DNA of 64,000 nucleotides, from assembly GCF_008831285.2 (NCBI RefSeq), contig NC_045149.1:13170629-13234628 (forward strand), in the 5' to 3' direction. The position numbers were made by a program, and so were the translations under genes. The stretch's first letter is position 1, and every line of letters starts with the position of its first letter. Below, in pieces: positions 36,560 through 48,248 of the stretch. A model generated the notes under the pieces. The model did not search any database. It was not told the origin of the DNA and was given only the letters and a program-made list of their open reading frames with translations. This DNA comes from Nymphaea colorata. Its lineage: Eukaryota > Streptophyta > Magnoliopsida > Nymphaeales > Nymphaeaceae.

Positions 36560-37180
36560 GTGGTTTTGATAAAGATTGTGGGTCCCTAACGATGATGAGG
36601 TGAAGTGTTGGTTACTTGATGAAGCTCATAAATCCAATTTTTTCATACACCGTGGCAACACAAAGATGTTTCAGAATATGAAACAAAATTATTGGCGGCC
36701 TGAAATGAAGTGCAAAATTGCAGAATATGTGGTAAAATGCTTAGTTTGCCAGCAAGTCAAAGCAGAACATCAATGGTTAGGAGGTTTGTTGTAGATGATA
36801 GAAGTTCCAGTGTGGAAATGGAATGACATTATGATGGCTTTCATGGTTGGTTTGCCTCACATCAAGACACAACATGATGCCATATGAGTGATTGTTGAGC
36901 ATAGCATTCTACCCCCAAACTGATGTCGCAATCTGAAAGGACCATTCAGGCCTTAGAGGACATGTTAAGTGCTTGTGTTTTGGATTGGAAAGACAAATTG
37001 CATAAACATGTCAAATTGACAGAGTTTGCATATAATAACAGTTACCACCCTAGTATCAGGATGATACCTTTTAAAGCCTTGTATGGAAGGCCATGCAGAT
37101 CGCCAACTTGTTGGATCGAAATGGGTTATGGTAAGATCGAAAACTTTTTTGTATTGCAACATTACACCGACTAAGCACAA
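36560..37180 (+). pseudogene. Tekay integrase, degenerate
   Basis: 36576-36794 holds the H2C2 zinc-binding part (HRGNTKMFQNMKQNYWRP with C-x2-C, CLVCQQVK). 36923-37174 holds the end of the catalytic core (RTIQALEDMLSACVLDW, AYNNSYHPSI). The middle of the core around 36800-36920 is deleted or garbled, so the D,D-35-E triad is incomplete. Confidence 0.8.
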
Positions 37181-37249
37181 TTGATATGAAAAAAGTTACT
37201 GACAGCTTAGAGTAGACAAAAGAGTTATGTCAACATTCAACATAGAGAG

Positions 37250-37684
37250 TTGGCTTTTGAGGTTGGTCATCAAGTGTTTTTGAAAATTTCACCTACTAAA
37301 GGGTTTTCTCGATTCGGTATTAAGGGAAAGTTGTGCTCGAGAGTCATTGGACCTTTTGAAATATTAGAGAAGGTCAGAGAGATGGCGTACAGATTGGCGC
37401 TACCACCTAATTTGAGTCTTGTTCATGACGTTTTGCATGTTTTCATGCTTCAAAAGAATGTGCCGAATCCTACACATGTGATTGATTTTCAAGGTATTCA
37501 GGTGCAAGATGATTTGACGATAAAAAAAAAACATATTAAAATTGTGGATCAAAGAGAGCAAGTACTTTGGACTAAGAGAATTCCTCTAGTAAAAGTGGAA
37601 CGACAACACCATACGTTGAAGGAGAGCACATGGGAACTCGATGCTAATATGTTAAAGAAGTATCAATACATGTTCTTACATTAA
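37250..37684 (+). pseudogene. Tekay integrase C-terminus with chromodomain
   Basis: An open stretch of 144 codons. The GPF/Y-type module is at about residues 25-60 (GKLCSRVIGPFEI). A chromodomain follows at about 95-144 (LVKVERQHHTLKESTWELD). The final stop is at 37682-37684, with the LTR beginning 49 bp later. The frame is separated from the integrase core by a break. Confidence 0.8.
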
Positions 37685-37732
37685 GGTATGATCTAAATTT
37701 CAAGGACAAAATTTTATTTAAGGAGGATAGAA

Positions 37733-40626
37733 TGTAATGTTTGGTGAGTGGGGGAGGTCAGGAAGGATCAGGGTCCATACCCGAACCCGAACCCCACTTG
37801 TGTGAAGAGGATCCCCATGCTGGGGCTCTCCATCTTCGCTGCTCTTACTCGTTCGTGTGATGTAGATCTCTCTCATTGGGTTGGCACAATGCAAAGAAGC
37901 AAGAGGCAGAAGAAGGGCAGCAATGGCAGAGGTGAAGGATCGCGGTGGCACTTAGGTGAGCCATCTCGATCTCTCTTTCCTTCTCCTTCTTTCTCGCCCT
38001 CTATGTATCTCTGTCCATCCCCCTCTTTTCATTCCTTGTCGTCTCCCTCTCTGTTCGAGTTCTCTTCGCTCGATCCCTCTCTCTCTCACAAGCTCTCAGC
38101 CCTCGTTTTTTGTCCCTATCCCTCGGCGTGCTGCCCCTCTATCACTCAACCCCTCGTTTGTTTCTCCCACATTCTCTCTGCACTCTCTTCCTCCTTCACT
38201 ACACTCCCATCCCTCTGCTCTTACTCCCTCTATTGCCAGTCTCCTCTCACTCGTAGCATTTCTCACTCTCACCGTCTCTCACCTTCAGCCAAGCACTGTC
38301 TCTGCATTCTCCCTCTCGCCTGACTCTTTTTTTCCTCATGCCTGATTGTCGTCTCTATTATATGCGTGAGTCTCCCTCAGCCAACCTACCTCCCTCACAA
38401 CCAGATGCCCTCTTCTAACAATAGACCTCTCTTTTGATCTCTCTTTCACTGATTCTCACTCTATTTGAGGTTGTTTGGTCAGATTGCAGCTTGAAGAACA
38501 TGTCCTTCCCCTCATAATAGTGAATTGAAAGCGTTGGAGGTAGCAACAACATATAATTTTAGCCACTTGGGGATCAGTCGAGTACTTGAGGTGGCTATCG
38601 AGGACAGTACAACAGCTAAGACTCTAAAACCGAAGTGAGTACGGCTAAACGAGCCTAATACTATTGGATTTTTGCCTTAAGAAGTTATATAATTATCTTT
38701 TTAGCATGATGGGTAAATTTTTGAAGCAGTTAGGAAGCATGGTAGAGATTTTGATGTTGTAGATAAGGTGTAGAATCTTTTTAGCAAAGTCATGAAGTAT
38801 GTTATTGTTGATGTGTATATTGTGTCGCTTATTGGGAAAGAAACCTATGGGAAGGCTTTATAGGTCGATACTACCTATCGACACTCTCTTGAGGCGATGA
38901 CCTATGCCTCAATGATCCTATTTTACTTGTATAGATTGTTAAAGTGAAACGAGTAGAAATCTTGTCGCTTGATTATTTTTGCAGGTACATCAGGCACATC
39001 GAGTAGACCTTGAGCGCCAAGATTCAAAGCTCGAGGCAATTTTGGGTAATTTTGGTGATGTGCGATAGGTATAAAGGCATTTCAAGAAAATCTCTGCTTA
39101 GGGCCAAAGTAAGAATGCATGTTTTTTCAAGATCATTGGATCCTATGATTGTGTTGTGTTGAATGAATGTATGCATGTGATTGAATGATTATGAGATTGG
39201 TTTCATTTTTAAAATTTCTACGTAATTGCATGTGCACACTAGCAATTATAACTACTTAGGATAGATTAGGCGGGGTATCGAGTCAAGTATGCTCTCGACC
39301 CCGATTGTGCATTAATGAGCATCCTATAATGATATTTGCATAGGACAGCTATGAGCCAATCACGAATCGAGACTACTCTCCATGGTTCAGCTAAGTTTTG
39401 TAAGATGTGATTGATATGTTTGATTGATGTGAGTGTTGCAATATTTTTCATGTGCATTGTCATGGGCATAATGCAATTGAATAAATTTGAAGGGTAGATG
39501 TACCCATAAAGTTGTGACGGCTAGCTAAAAGTATTGACTGTATGTATAGCCATCGTAGGGAGATGTCTTGAGGTAGGGGTGCACTCCTGAAGTGAAGCAA
39601 CCTCATGTGCTAATCGATCATTTTGTGATTATGTTCTCATAATGATAAGTAAGAAAGAATAACTGATGTGAGGCCAATGGGTTATCACAATGTGTTTGGG
39701 GTATATCCATCCCTTGCCACTGGTCTTGCCTGCTCGAAGCGCAGGCGGTGCAAGGCCCCAGGATATTGTTGTTTGATGTGCTTGGAGCGTTGGGCACTCA
39801 CCTTCCCAAACTAGGTGTCCTAGGAAAGACTAAGCAGCTCTCTTTGAAATTCACACATCCATGGATAATTGCTCTACCACTGCAACGTGAACAGATCTGT
39901 ATTGTTTCGGGCCACCACGAGGGTTGTTTCCCAATTATAGGTCACTCGTAGTGTGCACGCGCCTGTGTTTGCACCCACAGGAGCTGTCAATTCACTAAAG
40001 CAAATGCAAATGAAATGATTGTAAATGAAGTGAATATGCATAAAGTGAATGTGATTATTGAGTATGTTAATTATGGTAATTGAGTGGTCCCTACATGTTG
40101 TGGAATATGTGAGGGGCTACCATGACAAGTTATGTAACTTCATGCTATTATCATGATATGATAGTGTTACGTTTATGTATATGTTATATTCCATATTTGA
40201 GGCTTACCTTAGAAGGTTATAGATTTATTTGGTTTATTGTGATATAGCAATGGCTAACCTTCTGCTGTTTACCTTTTTTAGGTTTTTGCAGACCCAGAGT
40301 AGTAGGTTGACTAGTTGCCCCCACTCACATCATATTGGAGAGATTTTGAGTCTATTGTTGTGCCGGTGCGTCATATTTTGGGTCTCATTGATGTCTTGTC
40401 TTGTTAGACATCAATGTTGTTGTTCTGAGGCAATTTTGTAATATGTGTTATTTAAAAATATGAAGTGAATTTTGTATGAATTGAATTTACTACATAATGA
40501 AATGTTCATCTCATTGTCTTTTGTTGCGCATAGCTCCTTTTGAATCATTGTGTCATCGAATGTCTATGTTTTATGTTTTAACAAAAAAAAAAAGTTATTT
40601 GGGGGTAAAAGGGTTGGGGTGTGACA
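37733..40626 (+). repeat. Tekay 3-prime LTR, 2.9 kb
   Basis: It starts TGTAATGTTTGGTG after the purine run aaggaggatagaa and ends GGGGTGTGACA. It shares its start, a roughly 500-bp CT-rich tract (37960-38460), several middle blocks and its end with 41187-44709. Confidence 0.85.
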
Positions 40627-41181
40627 AATGGTATAAAAAATATGTGCTTGTGATACTTTGTAGAAAAATGACTTGAATTGCCCTTGAAAAATCAAAATTT
40701 TGAAAATTGATCAAGCTATATAATGGAAATGTGAAGGGAAAAGCAAGAAATAGTGATTTTGGCCTCATCCATGAGAAGTAGACATACTGATACTCTCTTC
40801 GAGTGATGTTAAATCCATCAATGTGCTTGGATTGAAAATCAAAAACCCAGATTGATCAAAAATTAGCTCTGAAGCCACAAGTGATCATTTTCGGATTCGA
40901 ACAAAGTAGAGCTCTCCATGTTAGTGATGAACTGTATGATTTGGAGGTGCTATCCGAGGCAAAGCTAATAATACTTTGTTGAGATGTTTTTATTGCATTG
41001 ATGCGAAAAAATCACAAGAATTCCAAATTGTTAGAATTTTTTGACTAAAGACAGGTTGGGTGATCTGGGTCCAACTGCTAACAATTATGAGGTTTGCATG
41101 TGCGTGATCCTTGGCCTATGCAGTTGGAAAACATTTAGCTAATTGATTTCCAAACCCAAAAGCTTGACTCATGTAACAATA
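40627..41181. other. Spacer between two Tekay LTRs
   Basis: About 0.56 kb, with no primer-binding site after 40626 and no polypurine tract before 41187. The two LTRs therefore belong to separate insertions. Confidence 0.6.
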
Positions 41182-41186
41182 GTTTG

Positions 41187-44100
41187 CGTAACATTTGGCG
41201 TTTTAGGACGTCGGGCTTGGATCAGGGTCTAGATCCAGATCCAGAACACCACCTGCATGAAGAAGGAGGTCTGATGCTTTTTGGGGGGTTGGGGTGTCTC
41301 TCTCTTTGTCTCTCATTGCCCGGGGTTTGGAGCAAAGGAACATGAAGCGGAGGAAGAAGTTACGGAAGAAGGAGAAGTAGAGGTAGTGGAGAAGCAGAGG
41401 AAGAAGTTACGGAAGAAGGAGAAGTAGAGGTAGTGGAGGTTGAGGGCAACGGTGCTGAGGTAGCCCATCCTTCCTACCGATTTCTCTCTGCTCCCCCCAC
41501 CTGCTCTCTCACTTTTTCCCTTTATCTCATCTTTGTTCTCTATGACACTCTCTCCCTTTTTGTTTTGTGCTATGCCTCATCCTCTAGTCTCTCTCTCATA
41601 TGTTTTCTCTCACCCTTACCATCTCTCGCGCTCACTCTCTCTCTTTGTACGCTCTCTCGCCCACTCACTCGCCTCACTGACTCCCCTTAGTCTCCCGCAC
41701 TCTCCCGCCTCTTGTCTTTTTTTTTTCTTGCCCATTTTCACCCTTTTGTCTTTCTCTCGGGTTCTCTCTATCACAATCTCTCTCTGCCATGTGTCTCCCT
41801 CAGCCGAACCCTCTGTCATCCTCTCAGTCACTCCCTCATTCTTGCCCAAACCCCCTCACATGAACTCTCTCTCACGCACACCCTTCGGCTGAGCCATCTC
41901 TCTGCCTCGGCTCTCCCTCTCAACCAAATGCTCGATTCTCTCGTTAGACCTCTCTCTTGCTCTCTCTTTTGACCATTTTCACCTTCTTTGATTTGTTGGG
42001 TTGGATTGCAGTTGAAGGAATATGTATTTCCCCTCATACCAGCAAATAGAGGGTGTTGGAGGCAATGGCAGCATATAATTTTTGGCATTTGGTGATTGAA
42101 CAAGCATTTGGGGTGGCTGGCGGGGACACCTACAATAGCTAAGACTATAAAAAGAGCGAGACAAACCTTATTTTTACTGGATTTTTGCCCTATGAATGTA
42201 TGCAATTAATTAGCGTGATGGGTTAATATTTAAAGCGTTAAGTGAGAAGGTTAGAAATTTTGATAATGTGGGAAAGGTTTAGGACAGTCCTAATGAACTC
42301 TTGATGCATGCTATTGTTGATATGAATATTACATCACTTTTGGAGAAAGAGTGCACATGTTGGTTTGCATGTGAAATTTCGATTTGAAAGGATGACAGAA
42401 TATGTAGGTTCTTAGGGTTCAGACATGCGCTAAGGTGCAATGAAAATGTTTGTTCATGTTGATTTGATTAATTTTATGCTCTTATTAGTGAGCTAGTGTC
42501 GACGTCATCGAATTGACGAAAGAAGAAGCGTGATTGCTAGGATGAGGCCTCAATTAAGAAAGCAAGTTGAAAAACATACTATTGATAGATTGAATCGAAG
42601 TCTTGGAGTTCAAATCGATTGGTCGTAACCTATAAAAGATTGAAACAATTTGTTGGAGGGTTCTACGAGCCATATATCTTTCGGCACCCTCTTGAGACGA
42701 AAACCTATGACTCAATGGTCTTACCTCTTACCCAATAGGTTTTAGAGCAAGGTGGATAGAAAACTTATTGCTTTGAATTTTTATAGGTGGATCGAGCACA
42801 TCGAGTAGACATTGAGCGACAGGGTCCAGAGATAGAGGTGATTTTAGGATTTTCTGGATTCACATGGTAGGTATAGCAGCATTCTAGGCAAACCTTTGCT
42901 TGGGGCCAAATATAGAGTGTGTGTTATGCTCCTAAGTGTGGGTTTTTCAGGATTGTTGGATCCTATGATTGTGTTTTGTTTGAATGATGTGTGATATAAC
43001 ATGTTTATTGTCATATGAATGCATGTGTGAGATTGATTGACTATTTTTAAAATATTATGTGATGTCATATGCATGCTAGGAATTGTAATTGCTTAGGACA
43101 GATTAGGAGGATATCAAGTCGAGTATCTCCTCGATCTCGATTGTGCATTAGTGAGCATCCTATGATGATATTTGCATAGAACAACTACGAGCTAATCACA
43201 AATGAAAATTACTCTATGTGGTTTGGCTAAGTTTTCGTATGAAGTGATTGTTATGGTTTAACTGTTGTGAATGTTATGAGATTTTTGTCTACATTGACAT
43301 TGGGTTGTGATTCGATTGAATGGTTGGCTAGCTAAAAATATTGATTGAATGTGTGACCTTCTTATGGAGGCAATTTGGGATCTGGGTGCACTCCTGGAAG
43401 TGAACCAACTTCGTGTTTTAGCCAATCTTATTGTGAATGTGCTCTCATAATGATAAATTAAGAAAGAATAATTAATTTGAGATCAGTGGGTTATGGCAAT
43501 ATGTTTGGGATACATCCCTCCCTCGCCACTTGTCTCGCTTGCTCAGAGCACAGGCTGTGCAAGGTCCCAAGATATCATTGTGTGATGCGCTTGGAATGTT
43601 GGGCTCCCACTTTCCTAACCTGAGTGTCCTAGGGAATGTTGAGAAACTCTCCTTAGAATTCACACATTCATGGTTGATTGTTCTACTGCTGCAACGTGAA
43701 TGGATCCATATTGTTTCGGTCTACCACAGAGGTTGTCTTCGGATTGTAGGTCGTCTATGGTGTGCATGTGTCTATGTTTTGCACCCACAAGAGCTATCAG
43801 TGTGCTGCATCAAATGTAAATGAAACGAACATAAATGGAACAAATGTGAATGAAGTGAATGTACATGAATTGAATATGACTAATAAGTGTATTGGTTGTG
43901 GCTATTGAGCGGTCCCAAGATATTGTGGAATATATGAGGGTCTACCATGACAAGTTATGTAACTACATGTGCATATCATGATATCATAGTGATTATGTTT
44001 TTTTATATATAAGATTCCATATTTGAGCCCTTACGTTGTTATACTGCAAAGGCTCAGCCTTATGTTATTTAACTTTTTCAGGTTTTGACATACCCATAGC

Positions 44101-44709
44101 AGCATGTTGATCAGATTGCTCCTCTCACATCCTACTAGGAAGATTTTAGGTATATAGTATTGTCGGTGCATCATGTTTTGTCTCATTGATGTCTTGTTTT
44201 TGTTTAGACATCGATACTTTGGTTATCGGGGCATTTTTGTCACGTGTGTCATTGATAAATGTGAAGTCATTTTGTATGAACTGATTTTGATATATAATAG
44301 AATATTTCCCCCACTATCATTGTGATTTGCATAACTCCATTTTAATTATTGTGTTGACGCACCTTGACGCGTTATATTAAAAAAAGAAAGTTGGGGGTTA
44401 GAAAATAAGTCATTTTGTATGAACTAATTTTGATACATAATATAATATTTTTCCCACTATCGTTGTGATTTGCATAACTCCATTTTAATTATTGTGTCGA
44501 CATACCTTGACGTGTTATATTAAAAAAAGAAAGTTGGGGGTTAGAAAAGAAGTTATTTTGTATGAACTGATTTTGATACATAATACAATATTTTCCCCAC
44601 TATCATTGTGATTTGCATAACTCCATTTTAATTGTTGTGTCGATCGACGCACCTTGACGTGTTATATTGAAAAAAAAAAGTTGGGGGTTAGAAAAGTCCG
44701 GGTGTGACA
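41187..44709 (+). mobile_element. Tekay solo LTR, 3.5 kb, with 5-bp target duplication
   Basis: It is flanked by gtttg at 41182-41186 and gtttg at 44710-44714. It starts CGTAACATTTGGCG (the consensus T changed to C) and ends GGGTGTGACA. Internally it has the CT-rich tract (41470-41990), blocks shared with 37733-40626, and a three-copy tandem array near its end. A single LTR with a perfect target duplication is the usual product of recombination between the two LTRs of one element. ORFs inside the CT-rich tract are artefacts. Confidence 0.88.
44268..44700. repeat. Tandem array, 143-bp unit, three copies
   Basis: cattttgtatgaact recurs at 44268, 44411 and 44554 (period 143), each time followed by gatttgcataactccatttt, ttatatt and aaagttgggggttag. 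It lies within the solo LTR. The LTR at 37733-40626 has only one unit. Confidence 0.92.
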
Positions 44710-44714
44710 GTTTG

Positions 44715-47700
44715 AGTTTAACGGACCCATTTATCTATTTTCTTGGGTTACATTGTTTAGGAGTCCAAAATTCTATCTATGCCCTTAATGTAATTTATAA
44801 TTATGTACCTATCTTCTGTTGAAGTCTATCCGCCTTTCATTTTTATGAAGATATTGAAAAACCTATTTGCTTTCATGGATCACAAGTTCTGTTTCTGGAG
44901 AAAAAAAAATCCTCTGAGAAGACAAATTGTTGTAACCAACAATGTGTCCAGCAACTAAAGGAAATGAAGAAGAAGTAAATGTTCCCAAGAGATAAGCATA
45001 AGCAACCAAGAGAGGCCTTGACATGGATGTGATTTTCTAAATTCCCATGCAACAACTTGCAGTCCAAGAATATCGAACCACTCACATTTGGTTGACAAGA
45101 AACAGAATGAAGTACCTTTAGAAAGTTTGGTGTTCGATAGTTAATGCTTTGCTCATGCACGCTGATTCTAATTGAAAATAATAAATGGTTCCAATTATTT
45201 GAATGACAACTAGAATTGCTGGTGTAGGATGAAAGGGACATTTAATTGGTACCTATTGCTTTGCTACAACCTCTGATGCAGCATTCTTGCTTCTCTTGGC
45301 TCATTTTTTCTTTTCCATTAGCAAGATATGCATCATGTTTTTTATTTCTTTATGTGCTTCAATCCAGGTTTTCATTATACTGGGTCTAGAACTCAGTGAT
45401 GAACTTCATGCATAAAAACCATGCGAGCACCAAGGGTAGCAATCTATTGAAGAAAACAATCCAAAGTTTAGAAACCTTCTAAAAGAAAGTATTTGAACTG
45501 AATAAAAGTAATAGATCTTGCATGAAATGAATCAATTATACTGACATAAAAAAACCATAAGGATAATTCCAATCTGTGCCATAAGGGAAAAACAGAATGA
45601 GAAAACACTAGGCAAGATGACATACATGGCCCATTGATCCGACTTGATGTGACCCCATCTTACAAGATCTACAATAGATCTAGGATTTTCATACCTATGT
45701 TGTTTGATAAGAACCACTCTTATTGCAATCACCATAAACACAATAAGGATGCCAATGCCAAGCAGTGAAGAAGCAGCACACCATCAACAATCTCAAAAAC
45801 AATATCAGATTCAATACATTCAAAGAAATTTTGTGGTCAATCACCTAACAACATCGTATGACAACACTAATGGCAAAACCTTCCCTAGGTTTTGAACCCC
45901 ATGAAATGGGGCAAAACAAAAGGGAAAAGGAAGAAAGGGAAATCTGCAATCATGACCATCAAACAAGCTCATCAATCTAAGGAAACAGCTGGGGGCTGCT
46001 TCACTCTAGTTTAAGCCAAATCTGCAAGGCTTCCTTCTCTTGATTCTTAAAGTCAATAAACTTGAAAACACCTTAATCGAGCATGAACGCCATAAAATAT
46101 GAGGGAGAGACAGATCGAGGGACTAGAAGGGATGACCAAAAGAATATTATCTTATTTACAATGTTAAGCGAAGTATCTGAAGCAACACTGCACAATCACA
46201 TGATGATTGCCAAGAGAAAGTTTGTGCCGGTAATGTTTTCTTCACCAGCATAGATGGCATATTCAACAGGTATACAAATTGTCCCTAGGACAAATATGTT
46301 GGGATGCACTGTTTCCCTCTCATTCTCTCTCTCTCTCTCTCTCTCTCTTTTTCTTTTTTGTAGTGACATGAAATATAGGGTCTATGCTCGACTTTTTATG
46401 TGGATAGCCTACAAGATCATGTACTTCATTCTTTTTCACAATTGGTCCATGTCCATTATTTCCTCCCCAATGTTGTCACCAACATCCATAATTACATTTA
46501 TAATCTGAGCTAGAGACATTCCACATAAGGTGTTGATGAAACAACACCCGATGCAGTGTTTGAAATCTTCCATGCATCAATTTCTTCACCTGCAACAAAC
46601 AACTCAAACAACAAAACTTGAGTGAGAGTTAATGCTGTGAGAGATGCAACTTCCTGTTGCATATAGCAACTATATAATCTACAAGACACTCACTTTTTCT
46701 TTGCTAACTATTACCTAGAAGATGCATTTCGCCCTTGTGCAATGGCTAGCTATTTGCAACTTGCAATGACATATGATCTAGAAAATTATCTATTGCTTGA
46801 GATTGTTGCAAAAGTACAAGTTTGCCAGCCGTGTATTGCTTGTACATAGTTTATGAAATGATGATTCTGACTTGTAAAAATGTTAGTGCCCTTTTCTCAA
46901 GATGCTAATAGGTGCCCATGGTTAAATATTTGTGAATCGCAACCCACCATGGTCCTCCTAGTTAGCCAATGTTTTCATGACCTGCCAGTTAACAGACGTT
47001 GACCATTCTGATAAAGGGTTGGCTGCAAGCATTTACATTGCTTCAAAAACTGTCAATGAAAGTACGATTCACATTTAACCTTTGCTAGTTAATTTTGCCC
47101 TTCTCTTTATCTTCAAGCATGCTTGTGACTAATGGTCGTCTTCTGCACCATTTAAAATAAGGTTCATCAAAATAGCATAACGTTGTGTTGTTGGAACATC
47201 GATGGGAGTATCAAGCACTTTACCTGCCACCAAGCATGACAAGATGCATGATATTTCTCCCCTTCTAAAGGTTTTCAAAACATGTTACAACTAACGAGAG
47301 AAGAACATGTTCCCTTTTCTGACGGAGGTTTCCAAATCACGCTTTGAACAAAGAGAGGAGCACATCTCCGAGGAGAGATGAGCTAAGTTTGAGCCTAGGA
47401 AAGACCACCATTTATTGTATAGTCATCAATGGCACAATTGGATATTGTGAAAACTGATAAATGAATACCAATGGTGAGGGTTGGTCATCTAATGAACCAG
47501 TAATCGGAGCCAAGTTGAAGTTGGTGTGGGCAATTGCCTACACTAACCCACAAAATTTGCTTTATTTATTGGGTGTCCATAAAATTTACCTCATTTATAT
47601 CTGCAAATTTCATTAATTGTAATTTACATATAAAATTTCATCCATTTTCAACTTTTTACATATGAATGCCGTTTAAAATTTAAAATTTAAATTAAGGTGC

Positions 47701-47916
47701 CCCACAGCCGGAATTTCCTGGCTACCACTTCAATAAACTGAACCAAACCGTGTGAAACGGAAGAAGGGCATTTACGAAAGTTGACAAAAATATATATCGA
47801 CGCCGAGAGACCCCGAATGTTGTACTCAATGGTCCGGTCGGACTGCGCCCTCCCGCTTCCTCCCCCCTCCCAACGCTGTCCTCTACCGTTCGCCATCGCA
47901 ATTCTTTCTCCCAAGG
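44715..47916. other. Upstream region of MED16; no other gene seen
   Basis: AT-rich, with a (TC)n tract at 46324-46348. It presumably contains the MED16 promoter and 5-prime UTR near 47600-47916, where GC rises sharply from about 47780. Checked on the minus strand for RAD54 motifs I-III; none found. Confidence 0.5.
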
Positions 47917-48248
47917 ATGAATTCCATGCCCAGCTCCGCTACCACCACCACCTCCAACACCACAGCCATGGTCACCACCAACATTGCCAAGAAGGCGGAG
48001 GAGCCTGAAAGCGTCTCCTCCGCTGTTGCGGCTGCGGACAAAGGAGAGCCTCCATCTGCAGCGTCTGTCTCTGCTATTGAGTTGGGGTTAATCGAAGAGG
48101 ACATCGACAAGAAGAAGGAGGCATTTATCTCTGCTTCCATGGAGGACGACCATCCTTGCCCGGCAACAGTCTTTTGCATACGGTTGAAGCAACCAGAGGA
48201 GAATCTTAGGCACAAGATGAGTGTTCCCGAGCTTTGCAGAAATTTCAG
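47917..48248 (+). CDS. MED16: MED16 exon 1
   Basis: 110 codons plus 2 bases. The first in-frame ATG (47917) was chosen; a second ATG lies four codons later. It is GC-rich compared with its surroundings. It ends in the conserved block AATTTCAG/GTCTATC (codons N-F-S across the junction). Confidence 0.88.

Larger units (their letters stand above)
35445..40626 (+). mobile_element. Ty3/gypsy Tekay-type chromovirus, 5-prime truncated, with 3-prime LTR
   Basis: The plus strand carries the second half of RT, RNase H, integrase with a C-terminal chromodomain, a polypurine tract (about 37720-37732) and a complete 3-prime LTR (37733-40626). Gag, protease, the start of RT and the 5-prime LTR are missing. 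Order and chromodomain place it in the Tekay/Del clade of chromoviruses, which typically have long LTRs. It lies just upstream of the RAD54-like exons. Confidence 0.85.

Noticed and set aside
37718-38345. ORFs of 129-191 codons rich in Ser, Leu and Pro
   Set aside because: They lie in the CT-rich tract of a Tekay LTR and are low-complexity artefacts; the same holds for 41433-41972.
44873-45241. Minus-strand ORF of 122 codons upstream of MED16, considered as a RAD54 5-prime exon
   Set aside because: It contains none of the SNF2 motifs I-III and has no suitable splice sites.
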